From IMG/VR virus record IMGVR_UViG_3300009506_000013, positions 17,033-81,032 of that record: a DNA stretch of 64,000 nucleotides. The stretch is one strand, 5' to 3'. Positions 32,937 to 41,047 of this stretch are shown here, piece after piece. This stretch comes from a virus. The translations under genes were made by a program, and so were the position numbers. The stretch's first letter is position 1. Each line of letters opens with the position of its first letter. The notes under the pieces were generated by a model, which saw only the letters and a list, made by a program, of their open reading frames with translations, did no database searches and was not told the DNA's origin.

Positions 32937-33377
32937 TTAGCCACTTCCGTATGCCCCAATCACAATCGTGATTTTGGCCAACCCCCAGCGCCCAGCCGGG
33001 TCATAGTTGGGTTCGACCGTATCGCACCGAACCCGAAAGCTGTTATTGCGATCAGATGTAACTGTGGTGATAATAGCCTCCACTCGTTTCACCATTCCGA
33101 GTAGATCAATTGACAAACTCTCTTCTTCACCTTGGGTGATGGCAACCCATATTTCCCAAGGGGATAATCGTTGTGAAGGATTAATCCACCGGATATCCGT
33201 GTTCACAAATTCATTCCGCTCTCCTGCGTATATAAGGGCAAAGTATGGGTACTCGTCATCCTCATCTACAAAGTCAGGATGTTTCGGATACATAGCAATT
33301 TTGTTCTTAAACACATGCGGCACTAACCCGTCATTAAGCTCCTGCCGGATGGTTTCGATTGCTGTTTTCAGTCCCAT
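32937..33377 (-). CDS. Tail terminator-like protein
   Basis: 146 residues. The size, position before the tail tube gene and fold pattern (N-terminal helix ETIRQELNDGL, YPYFALIYAG, then PWEIWVAITQGEE) fit tail terminator or tail completion proteins that cap the tube. No strong sequence signature. Confidence 0.6.
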   Translation of the reverse strand: MGLKTAIETIRQELNDGLVPHVFKNKIAMYPKHPDFVDEDDEYPYFALIYAGERNEFVNTDIRWINPSQRLSPWEIWVAITQGEEESLSIDLLGMVKRVEAIITTVTSDRNNSFRVRCDTVEPNYDPAGRWGLAKITIVIGAYGSG

Positions 33378-33379
33378 GG

Positions 33380-33883
33380 TTAAGTCCCCACTATTCTATC
33401 AGGGAAGTTTTCAACAACAGGCCGCATCTCTAGGTGCCAAAGAAAGAGTATTTGCGGCCTTGCTTCCTTTATCCCCGGCTCCAGCCACTTCCTTGGGGCC
33501 TGAGCTGGTATGTATACGCTTTTCCGGAATATAACACCCTTCTGTCTTCCTGTCTTTAATACCCCCATCCCTGCGGCTTGCTTCTTGGTGGTCCCTTTCG
33601 CGAGACCAACTGGGATGGCCAGAACCTTTGCCCGCACAGCAGTGACCTTGTGGGCCTTTATTCCCTTCTCCCAATACATCAGGTAGTCCACATTCGATCC
33701 TACAGCAAAGCCATCCGCTAACAGCTTCATGGACACGCTATTCCTGGCCCTTCCAGTAACCACCCCAAGGCGCTGTGGACGCGGGCCTTGTAGCCAACCT
33801 CTCACAGTACTGACTGTAAAATGGCCAGCGGTAGTATACCAACGGAGGAAGGCCTGACGCCAGACTTGTTCAATTGTAGCCAT
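33380..33883 (-). CDS. HK97 gp10-like tail component
   Basis: 167 residues, TAATG start. TGRARNSVSMKL, then VGSNVDYLMYWEKG and later PRKWLEPGI are the pattern of the HK97 gp10-like family (the domain that contains R..L..si and .Ya...E.G). These proteins join head and tail. Order connector, gp10-like, terminator, tube is standard. Confidence 0.75.
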   Translation of the reverse strand: MATIEQVWRQAFLRWYTTAGHFTVSTVRGWLQGPRPQRLGVVTGRARNSVSMKLLADGFAVGSNVDYLMYWEKGIKAHKVTAVRAKVLAIPVGLAKGTTKKQAAGMGVLKTGRQKGVIFRKSVYIPAQAPRKWLEPGIKEARPQILFLWHLEMRPVVENFPDRIVGT

Positions 33884-34248
33884 TAGAATATAGCCTTTGG
33901 AGCATAATAGACTCCATTGGGGTTGTACATACCTTCTATGTTAATGATCTGGGGCTGAGAACCGTCCGGAAGAGTGATCCTATCCCTGACCTTTAATGGT
34001 ATCGGATCCACAAACTGGACCGATGTGACCTGTACCGCCTGTAAGGTATCGTCGATGCGGAGGAACCTGTTCCGGTGCATGAGTGCGGCCCGGTATGTAG
34101 TGGCCGCTCCATACTTCCTTTTCCCCATCAGCTTGGCGTCATCCTTTTCACTACTCGTACACTGCTCCACGGTCACTTCCACCAGCAAGTCCCTCGTGAC
34201 AGAACGTATCGTGCTTATTGCATTGGTAATAATTGTGGAAAGTCCCAT
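33883..34248 (-). CDS. Head closure/stopper-like protein
   Basis: 121 residues from the ATG at 34248 (TGATG overlap); a GTG one codon earlier is possible. Beta-rich (RFLRIDDTLQAVQVTS, VRDRITLPDGSQPQI), between the adaptor and the gp10-like gene. Position and size fit a head-closure protein. Confidence 0.58.
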   Translation of the reverse strand: MGLSTIITNAISTIRSVTRDLLVEVTVEQCTSSEKDDAKLMGKRKYGAATTYRAALMHRNRFLRIDDTLQAVQVTSVQFVDPIPLKVRDRITLPDGSQPQIINIEGMYNPNGVYYAPKAIF

Positions 34249-34772
34249 CACGCCCTCGCAAGTTTGGCTTGTCCGCCGCCACCGTCAATCCGCGCCTTAC
34301 ACCAAAGCCTTACAAACTCCCATACCAGCTCCGGCAACACCCGGCGTTGAGGGGGAGCACTCGAAGAAAATTTGATCCCGATATCCCCGACATCCATGCC
34401 CTCAATTCCTTGGGTGGTCAAATCGTCAGTTCTATCTGTGCCTAGAAGTGAATCCGCAAGTTCACAAACAGCATATCCTATCTCTACTGGGATCGCATCA
34501 TCTTCAATCTCTACACCTTTCGCATCATACAATTCCAACCTAGGCCAGAGAAGGGCTTGCGTATCGCTAGCCGCAAGCCCATCCCAAACAACCATTTTGT
34601 CCAGAAGCCTTGTAGCCGTCACCAAGGCCCGGTTCTTATCATCATCGCTCACCGTAGCCAGCCAGTTAGATGCCGCCGGCATACGCTCTTCAAAATAGCT
34701 TTCTGCATCCACGAGAGTGATGTAACTGTTTGCCGATTCACCCCCGATTGTCGCATCTATAACTACTGGCAT
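34248..34772 (-). CDS. Head-tail connector adaptor (DnaT-like fold in databases)
   Basis: 174 residues. SANSYITLVDAESYFEERM with W near residue 37 and ALVTATRLLDKM is the start pattern of the phage adaptor family often labelled DnaT-like single-strand binding. In tailed phages the protein sits on the portal ring. The context between capsid and tail genes favours the adaptor role. Confidence 0.78.
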   Translation of the reverse strand: MPVVIDATIGGESANSYITLVDAESYFEERMPAASNWLATVSDDDKNRALVTATRLLDKMVVWDGLAASDTQALLWPRLELYDAKGVEIEDDAIPVEIGYAVCELADSLLGTDRTDDLTTQGIEGMDVGDIGIKFSSSAPPQRRVLPELVWEFVRLWCKARIDGGGGQAKLARA

Positions 34773-34783
34773 GGCTCACTCCT

Positions 34784-35236
34784 TTACTTGGCTGGAGCTT
34801 TTCTCTTGGCCGGGGGAGTCTTTGCTGGCTTGACTGGCTCCGGCTCCGGAGGTGCGACATTAGTGCCTGATATGGGTGGGGTGAGATCTGTCAAGGTTAC
34901 TTCCCCGCCCTCTACGCTCGCCACCTCCACAGCCTCTTCCGGTTCAGAAGGATTCAGCGGAGGTTCTACTGGAGAGGTTGCGACATCGCCGCTTGCGAGA
35001 TGTACTCTGACGCCCGCCCGCTGGTATGCCCTTCCTATCCGTTCCAAGTCATCCTCAAGCACGAGGATAGCCTTACAAGGTTCAGTCTGATCCGGCCTAT
35101 CCGCAGCCAGATTCACCCGTTGCTGTATGTTTGCGCCGGGATATAGTTTGTTTGCTTCTGTGATCAGGGCTGACCGAAGCTCTGGCATTCTATTTGGAGA
35201 AAATACCAATATAATCGGTCTTGTATCTTGAGCCAT
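34784..35236 (-). CDS. Hypothetical protein after the capsid gene, Pro-rich tail
   Basis: 150 residues. An alpha/beta N-terminus (PIILVFSPN, KAILVLEDD) is followed by a Pro/Glu-rich and finally Lys/Pro/Ala tail. No family recognised. It lies directly after the capsid terminator, so its expression should be lower than that of the capsid. Confidence 0.6.
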   Translation of the reverse strand: MAQDTRPIILVFSPNRMPELRSALITEANKLYPGANIQQRVNLAADRPDQTEPCKAILVLEDDLERIGRAYQRAGVRVHLASGDVATSPVEPPLNPSEPEEAVEVASVEGGEVTLTDLTPPISGTNVAPPEPEPVKPAKTPPAKRKAPAK

Positions 35237-35258
35237 TCTGTTGTCCTCCTAAAAGAAC

Positions 35259-35286
35259 GGGGCACCATGGATAGTCCAGGTGCCCC
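35259..35286 (-). terminator. Terminator-like hairpin after the capsid gene
   Basis: GGGGCACC at 35259-35266 pairs with GGTGCCCC at 35279-35286; the inner TGG/CCA can extend the stem. On the minus strand GTTCTTTT follows. It lies between capsid and next gene, where it would cut read-through. Confidence 0.7.
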
Positions 35287-35341
35287 GACGCACGTTTATT
35301 GTGTTGAATTCAGATCCTCATCAATGCACGGGGCCACCGTC

Positions 35342-36313
35342 TTATTTAGTCAGCAAATAGACACCGGCGAGGGACTTTACATCACTCACCTTCTGGACCC
35401 AGTTCGTATCGGTCGCCACTGCGGTATCCGTGGGGTTGACTCCACCACCTGAAGTATTCCAGGCAAAGCCCTTCACACTCAGGTTGTAGGCGAATTCACC
35501 CTGGATTCGCATGAGGATGTTTTCTTTTCCAGTAATCACATCAGAGACAACATCCCGATCTTCCGACTCTTCTACAGCGCAGGCATCGGCAGTCAATCCC
35601 AGGGTGACATAGGTGTTCGGCGTTCCGTATACGACCAGCGCGGAACTATCCACAACGATTGTCGGCCTTCCGAGTGTCGCGGTGGTACCCTGTTGAATCG
35701 TGACGTCAGCCACGTTGGTGATTTTGTCGGTGATAGATTGTTTGACGAGATCGTGCCAGGGTTTCGAATGCATTACCCAGCAAACGATGTTCTGGGCATT
35801 GTCTCCGAACTTCGCCAGAACTTCTGCGAGATAGGTATGAATCAGGGTGTTGGCGGAATAATCGGTCAAGCAAACATCCGACACGCCGGACAGCGCCGCA
35901 ACAGCAGCACGAACAGCATTGTTCACATAATCGACCATTACAGCCTTTGCCCACTGTTGTCCGAGTAGATAGCTGAACACGGACGGGCTTGCGGCGATCT
36001 TCCGGAAAGCATCGCGGCTCTGCGCGACCGGGCCGATTTTCCTGTTGATTTTTACAGAGATGAACTCATCCTGTTCCATCTTCAGGTCCGAAGCATCGCT
36101 CACGCTAGTAACATCCCGGCGAGTCACGAGGTTGGAGACATCTTTCACAAAGGACTCTTTTTCATAATCGCCCTTTAGTGGTTTCGGCACCATCCGGATC
36201 GCATTGCGGGAGGCACCGTTGAAAACATCGGAGTTTTGCATCAAAACTTCCGTCATCCCTCCAAAGAACTCCTCTTGGTAGATGACAAAATCTGATTTAG
36301 TTCCAGCAGCCAT
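35342..36313 (-). CDS. Major capsid protein
   Basis: 323 residues. It follows the scaffold gene and precedes the connectors and a terminator. The pattern (SFVKDVSNLVTRRDVTSVSD, KINRKIGPVAQSRDAFRKI, IVCWVMHSKPWHDLV, FAYNLSVKGFAW) fits the HK97-fold capsid proteins of the P22/gp5-like branch, including the late strand with a Lys-Gly-Phe-Ala-Trp end. No separate protease gene was found beside it. Confidence 0.85.
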   Translation of the reverse strand: MAAGTKSDFVIYQEEFFGGMTEVLMQNSDVFNGASRNAIRMVPKPLKGDYEKESFVKDVSNLVTRRDVTSVSDASDLKMEQDEFISVKINRKIGPVAQSRDAFRKIAASPSVFSYLLGQQWAKAVMVDYVNNAVRAAVAALSGVSDVCLTDYSANTLIHTYLAEVLAKFGDNAQNIVCWVMHSKPWHDLVKQSITDKITNVADVTIQQGTTATLGRPTIVVDSSALVVYGTPNTYVTLGLTADACAVEESEDRDVVSDVITGKENILMRIQGEFAYNLSVKGFAWNTSGGGVNPTDTAVATDTNWVQKVSDVKSLAGVYLLTK

Positions 36314-36396
36314 AGTAGTTTACCTCAACAGTTCCTAGTTAATTGGTTCTTTGTTTTTGTTTCCCGCAATGCGCCAACGCGGCACACGCTCAAGTG

Positions 36397-37209
36397 TTAC
36401 GCCGGCAGTTTCAGATATTCAGACTGACCATTTTGGTTTATGTAGTCCGCCCGCTCTTCCACTGTCATCTCTGATCGCTTTTTAGGAGTTTTGCTACCAG
36501 GCCCTTTGTTCTCTGACCCTCCGCCACCCGATGGCGCAAAGTAATGAGGACAATCAGGCTTCAACAAACCTAACCATTCATCAACCGGCATCGGCTTTGC
36601 CGGGTCTTTTCCATACCAGATACTCCCATCATCCCGGTATGGGGTGATCTTTCCGGCCTCATCAAGCTTGTATACATCGTGTGCTCGACGGGTTATGTCC
36701 GGAATTGCTGAAGGAAGCACGCCCAAGTCCTTGCCAACCTGTGACGCGAGTACATTTGTAATTGCCGACTCGATCTGTAAATTGGCCAAACGCCCGTGCG
36801 CAGTCTTTAAAGCCGTGTCAGCCTCTTCGAGCTTTGTCTTGAACCCATGAATTTGGTTCTCGTGGTCCGCTCTCATGCGCTCTGTCTTTTGTTCAATGAG
36901 TTCGTCCACCTTCCCCTGGTCCAATAGTTCCTTGTCCTCAAGCTCTTGGAGCTTTGCCTGTGCCGCTCTGGCCTTTTCGGGATCAATGTCCTTGAACTTG
37001 TCAATTGTAGCTTGTAAATCGGTCTTTACTTTTTTATGATCCTCTTTCAGCCGCTGATGGGCGTTCCGAAGTGCACTGATAGATGGTAGGTGTTCAACGC
37101 TTTCCGCATCCAGGTCTAATACAAATTGACCATTCTGCTCGACGTAAAGAGCACGTACACCCTCATCGAGGGCCTCATACTCTTCTTTTTTCAAAACCGC
37201 TTTCAGCAT
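36397..37209 (-). CDS. Scaffolding protein
   Basis: 270 residues, AAGGAG start. Long coiled coil from about 45 to 150 rich in Lys, Glu and Ala, then a soluble part and a Gly/Ser/Lys linker (GGGGSENKGPG) with a basic C-terminal helix. This layout and the position directly before the capsid gene identify a scaffold, which guides shell assembly and then leaves. Confidence 0.82.
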   Translation of the reverse strand: MLKAVLKKEEYEALDEGVRALYVEQNGQFVLDLDAESVEHLPSISALRNAHQRLKEDHKKVKTDLQATIDKFKDIDPEKARAAQAKLQELEDKELLDQGKVDELIEQKTERMRADHENQIHGFKTKLEEADTALKTAHGRLANLQIESAITNVLASQVGKDLGVLPSAIPDITRRAHDVYKLDEAGKITPYRDDGSIWYGKDPAKPMPVDEWLGLLKPDCPHYFAPSGGGGSENKGPGSKTPKKRSEMTVEERADYINQNGQSEYLKLPA

Positions 37210-37319
37210 CGGTATACTCCTTAATTATCCAGGGCCACAACCTGTGGTATGACACAACGTCATCTAACCCTTCAATTTTGGAGTATAAGTCAATAGTCAG
37301 GAAAATAAAACAGAAAAAA

Positions 37320-37973
37320 TCAAAGGCGGGCATAGGACTTTGACCACGTTCGGCCCCTTCCGGCGTCCAACTCCGGACCTCCATCACCGTGGCGGACTAC
37401 AAGTTGACCGGCTATGACGGTTCGCCACCGATACGCTCTGGCCCGTAGGCAATATTCATTGTCCTCTCCGCCATATCCTACAATTCCAGTTTCCAGCAAT
37501 CCGATCTTATCAATCATATCCCTTTTCAAGTACACACACGGGAAACAAACTGGGGCTTCTCCCGTAACATCTTTGTGTCTTTCTTCGGGCCGCCACCATA
37601 TACTTTTCTGATGATAATATTGTAGCTTGTTCCCGACACCACCCATAATCAAAGGTGACAGTATACCCACATCTGGATAATCTGCCTCCTCTGCCAACCG
37701 GCGAAAGAAGTGGCGCTGGAGGAGCGATATATCATCATTCATCAATATGACATCATCTTCGCCCGCTTCCACAATGCCGGCGTTGGCCGATATCGCAAAC
37801 TGGAACTTCCCACCGGGATATGGTATCTGCTCGAAGCCATAGCTGTTCTTGTGCCCGTCTGCAACTATGATTATTCGGGGATGTGGCTTGGGAATATAGG
37901 CACGTATTGACCGGATCAAAGGCTGAATAATATCCTCGAATCTATTGGGAATGACTACTGTATAATTGTTCAA
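37320..37973 (-). CDS. Family 2-like glycosyltransferase
   Basis: 217 residues from a TTG at 37973, chosen because GGGGGAG lies just upstream and the stop of the gene before overlaps (TTGA); an ATG at 37985 has no ribosome site. NYTVVIPNRFEDI opens the GT-A fold, VILMNDDISL is the DxD-like site, and GYGGEDNEYCLRA is the ED acceptor loop of family 2 enzymes. Last gene of the sugar cassette, next to the scaffold. Confidence 0.82.
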   Translation of the reverse strand: MNNYTVVIPNRFEDIIQPLIRSIRAYIPKPHPRIIIVADGHKNSYGFEQIPYPGGKFQFAISANAGIVEAGEDDVILMNDDISLLQRHFFRRLAEEADYPDVGILSPLIMGGVGNKLQYYHQKSIWWRPEERHKDVTGEAPVCFPCVYLKRDMIDKIGLLETGIVGYGGEDNEYCLRARAYRWRTVIAGQLVVRHGDGGPELDAGRGRTWSKSYARL

Positions 37974-38791
37974 GACTCCCCCCATTCAGCTACAGGGTCA
38001 TAAACCAAACACCCTTCCGGCTCGCGATAATACCAATGTTCCCAGAACACCTTGGCCAGAGCTTCCCGGCCTCCAGCATTGTATAGGTTGTAATAATCGC
38101 GCCAGTGCCTTCCGTAGGCCAAGGGCAAATCTGCGGCCTCGTATGCCTTCCCGCCATTGATTGCCTTGCGGATAAAGTGTTCTGCGCTCCGGACCTGAAA
38201 ATGCCGGATCTCTATTTCAACAGGATAGTTAAACTGGACGGGAGCATATTGGTGAAATATGACTTCGTGGTTCCCCTGCTCGATGGTGAACTTGGTCCGG
38301 TCTGCCCGAAATGCTATCTTGGAGAGGGGGAGTGCCCGTGGCGCCCGCCAGCCCATCCTTTTAAAAGGATTGAGAATGTCTGGATCATCCTTCGCAGTAC
38401 AGTGGTGGTTGTAGAGCTTTACTCCGATCCAATCCGATGGGACCTGCTGAAGATAACCGGCGAGAGTTTGGTTAGATGATCCCATTACACGCCACCATTC
38501 ATCCGCATCAAACGGTATCACCCATCTCGCCCCCAGTTCGAAGGCCCTTTCTGCGAGCGCGGTCATCTTTGCGCTTTGGTAGTATCCCACCTCCGAATCA
38601 GTAGTGATAAAGATCCTGTTACGGGCCTTTGCCATATCGTGAAGTATATCTGATGTCCCGTCTGTGGAAAGATTATCCGCAACAATAATCCCATCCAACT
38701 CCTCATCTAACATGTGTTCGAGAATGGGCCGGATAACGTCTGCCTCATCCTTTACCATGGTAACGCCCCAAACCTCTTCCCAATCCCCCAT
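37970..38791 (-). CDS. Glycosyltransferase (Glyco_tranf_2_4-like)
   Basis: 273 residues from the ATG at 38791 (TGATG overlap, AAGGAGGAG site). VWGVTMVKDEADVI, then IIVADNLSTDGT, and VIPFDADEWW with the metal-binding DAD are the marks of this glycosyltransferase group. The acceptor is unknown. Confidence 0.85.
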   Translation of the reverse strand: MGDWEEVWGVTMVKDEADVIRPILEHMLDEELDGIIVADNLSTDGTSDILHDMAKARNRIFITTDSEVGYYQSAKMTALAERAFELGARWVIPFDADEWWRVMGSSNQTLAGYLQQVPSDWIGVKLYNHHCTAKDDPDILNPFKRMGWRAPRALPLSKIAFRADRTKFTIEQGNHEVIFHQYAPVQFNYPVEIEIRHFQVRSAEHFIRKAINGGKAYEAADLPLAYGRHWRDYYNLYNAGGREALAKVFWEHWYYREPEGCLVYDPVAEWGES

Positions 38792-39351
38792 CACTCCTCC
38801 TTTGCCCTTTGTACCAGAGTAAATATTTGATCCACGATCCTCGTAGGATCTTTGATTAAATTTTCGAACCGGATAAAGTACGGCTGGACATTATTGCTCT
38901 GGAACCACCGGCCCCATGCCCTATTGTGCCGGATAACCTCTTCCACCTGCCACCGGGAAGGCCTTGGCCGGAGGATGGGCGATTGCCGTTTGAACCAAAT
39001 GCCTGTTCGCCGCGCCCGCTCCCAACTTGCGGCCTGAGCGATGATGTTCCGATGCTGGAAAAGCCAGATGTATTTGGAGCCAGGAGGGAACAGCCATTTA
39101 ATATCATAGTGGACCCATGGATAGTCCATCTCCCCCCAATGGATCTTTATAACCACGATATCATTGACCGTTATCTGCTCCCAAAGCCAAGGCCAATAGT
39201 CCGCTCCACCGAAACGGTGCATCTCTTGGAGCGGCTCCATAAGCCGGGGAGAAGCCCACTCATCACCATTACCAATTCCCCGGTCCCGCAATAGCCGGCA
39301 AAGATAGTTCCCACCCGTTCTGGGCGTTCCACAAATAGGTATCGCAATCAC
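38791..39351 (-). CDS. Stf0-like sulfotransferase
   Basis: 186 residues from a GTG start that overlaps the upstream stop (GTGA). ICGTPRTGGNYLCRLL at residues 5-20 is the 5'-phosphosulfate loop of Stf0-type enzymes, and FQHRNIIAQAASWERA near residue 105 matches the 3'-phosphate site (R..pv.qAvS). Stf0 proteins move sulfate from PAPS to sugars such as trehalose. The gene before it encodes an APS kinase, which makes the donor. It is shorter than typical Stf0. Confidence 0.8.
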   Translation of the reverse strand: MIAIPICGTPRTGGNYLCRLLRDRGIGNGDEWASPRLMEPLQEMHRFGGADYWPWLWEQITVNDIVVIKIHWGEMDYPWVHYDIKWLFPPGSKYIWLFQHRNIIAQAASWERARRTGIWFKRQSPILRPRPSRWQVEEVIRHNRAWGRWFQSNNVQPYFIRFENLIKDPTRIVDQIFTLVQRAKEE

Positions 39352-39722
39352 TTTTTCAACTCCTCCAAAGTAGGCACTTCAAACTCCAGCCCATTCCATA
39401 GGTCTTCCCCGCCCGGTATATAAACAAGCAAACTCTCCTCCCAATAGCTTCTCATCCGCTCCCGCCATTCCCGCTTTGGAGCAATAAAGGCCAAAATGAC
39501 TATATACCCGGCCTCTTCCAAGACTCGTGCCTCTTTCGCAGCAGCAATAAGGTTCCTTGCCCGCCCGCCTTCTGAAAAGTCTTGATTGTTTGTACGCAAG
39601 CGGAATACATCCGCATCTATAGTTTTGACCTTTGGCCCCTCCGGATCATATAGCTCACACTCCAGCGTACAGGCATAATGCGTCTTTCCCGCTCCTGGTT
39701 TCCCGCAAATTAAGTATACCAT
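39348..39722 (-). CDS. cysC: Adenylylsulfate (APS) kinase
   Basis: 124 residues from the ATG at 39722 behind AAGGAGGAG; shorter than cellular CysC of about 200. P-loop GKPGAGKT at residues 7-14, DADVFR near 37, NNQDFSEGGRARNL matching the APS-binding N.DLgFs..dR.eN, and VILAFIAPKREWRERMRSYW matching the family's IsPyr..R..ar. It converts APS to PAPS. GTGA coupling to the sulfotransferase gene supports a joint pathway. Loss of part of the lid or C-terminus may affect activity. Confidence 0.8.
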   Translation of the reverse strand: MVYLICGKPGAGKTHYACTLECELYDPEGPKVKTIDADVFRLRTNNQDFSEGGRARNLIAAAKEARVLEEAGYIVILAFIAPKREWRERMRSYWEESLLVYIPGGEDLWNGLEFEVPTLEELKK

Positions 39723-39733
39723 TGTTCTCCTCC

Positions 39734-40399
39734 TTATGCTGGCTCCGGCATCTTCCAGCCGTGCCCGTGTTTGTCTCCATACCGCTGTAAATAGAACTCT
39801 CCCGGCCCGGTGTTGTAGATTGTTCCGCCACACCGATGACAGGCCTGTATAAAGCTCGTATCTGCCCAATAATTATCAGGGTCATGACGGAAGGCTGGAT
39901 TTTCCATATACCGCCGCCACAACACTGCAATCGTAGGGCCAGCCACACAAGCCACCGGCCCCTCCATATCAGGATTCATCTTGTACCGGCGTTCTTTGTC
40001 CTTTCCAATCCACCGCGCCCAATAGTCAGACTTCCCCACCATCCAAGCATCTGGATAGGCGCGGAATTTTTCTTCCACCTGCTGAAGATAACCGGGACCA
40101 TACCAATCATCATCATCCATCACACACATTACTGTATCATCGTCGGCAGAGGCTAGCCTTGCGGCACTTGGGATCGCGAACAAGAACATCTTTGACAGGT
40201 TCCACGTATCCAACCCGCGACAAGCATCAAATGGATAACCCGCTTCTGCCATCTCTTCTATTAGACCATCAGGGGAGCTGGTCACCTTATGATAGGCGAG
40301 AAAGCTGAAATCTGGTTTGCGCCTCTGCCTCTTGATGTTCTCTTTTATATTCCCCCACATACTCGATCTCAGCGAACATGTAACCGTAACAAGTCTCAT
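39734..40399 (-). CDS. Family 2-like glycosyltransferase
   Basis: 221 residues from the ATG at 40399 (ATGA overlap). LVTVTCSLR starts the fold; VMCVMDDDDWYGPGYLQQVE is the donor/metal site; GPTIAVLWRRYM and DTSFIQACHRCGG lie in the acceptor half. Twelve bases before the APS kinase start. Confidence 0.84.
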   Translation of the reverse strand: MRLVTVTCSLRSSMWGNIKENIKRQRRKPDFSFLAYHKVTSSPDGLIEEMAEAGYPFDACRGLDTWNLSKMFLFAIPSAARLASADDDTVMCVMDDDDWYGPGYLQQVEEKFRAYPDAWMVGKSDYWARWIGKDKERRYKMNPDMEGPVACVAGPTIAVLWRRYMENPAFRHDPDNYWADTSFIQACHRCGGTIYNTGPGEFYLQRYGDKHGHGWKMPEPA

Positions 40400-41040
40400 T
40401 CCTCTTCTATCCTCTCCAGTAAAAAGAATCCGTGGCCCTCTGGGTGCGTTCTGTAGTGCTCCTCTTTGATGCCGGGGATTTGAAATGTAAAAGACTTTAG
40501 CCGCCATCCGCAGAAAGCAAAAGTCCTAATCCACCAGTCATATGTTTCGCGGATCTGGTGCGTGGTATCGTTGTTGTTTTCGGGACAATAGAAATTGGTG
40601 CCGTTGCCAAGAGGGATGATATGGAAAGCCTTGGGAAAGAACTTTGCCGCATCCGCAAGTAGGTTCCCAAGCTCTTCCACCTCCATGTGTTCGAGAGTGT
40701 CCTTGGTAAAAAACCATTCATAATCGCGGCCAGTAAAGAATGTCTCATCCGGCCCATTCAGCTTTCCCACATACTTCCGGACATCTTCGGGAGCTTGGCT
40801 GATTGCGTATTCGGAGATGTCCACCCCGAAGGCATCAATCCCAAGCATCCGGAAGGCCTTTACATAATAGCCCTTCGCACAACCAAAGTCTAACAGGCTA
40901 TCACCCATCCGGAGGCCCATGTACTCGATCAAGTAATGAACGGCCCGTATCGTCTTCTCAGGCATCCAATGATAATTACTGTAGCAGGACTTCCCTGTTA
41001 CAGTCCCCATCTCGAAATACTCCTCATCATACTTTTCCAT
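40396..41040 (-). CDS. SAM-dependent methyltransferase (class I)
   Basis: 214 residues. SLLDFGCAKGYYVKAFR near 48-64 is the SAM-binding motif I; DAFGVDISEYAI is motif II; WFFTKDTLEHME is the loop typical of Methyltransf_11/FkbM-like sugar or small-molecule O-methyltransferases. It likely methylates a sugar made by the cassette; DNA methylation is less likely because no target motif (DPPY, NPPY) is present. Confidence 0.85.
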   Translation of the reverse strand: MEKYDEEYFEMGTVTGKSCYSNYHWMPEKTIRAVHYLIEYMGLRMGDSLLDFGCAKGYYVKAFRMLGIDAFGVDISEYAISQAPEDVRKYVGKLNGPDETFFTGRDYEWFFTKDTLEHMEVEELGNLLADAAKFFPKAFHIIPLGNGTNFYCPENNNDTTHQIRETYDWWIRTFAFCGWRLKSFTFQIPGIKEEHYRTHPEGHGFFLLERIEEE

Positions 41041-41047
41041 AGTCCAC

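Noticed and set aside
40396-41040. DNA methyltransferase
   Set aside because: Class I SAM fold without the DPPY or NPPY catalytic motif and in a sugar operon; a sugar methyltransferase is more likely.
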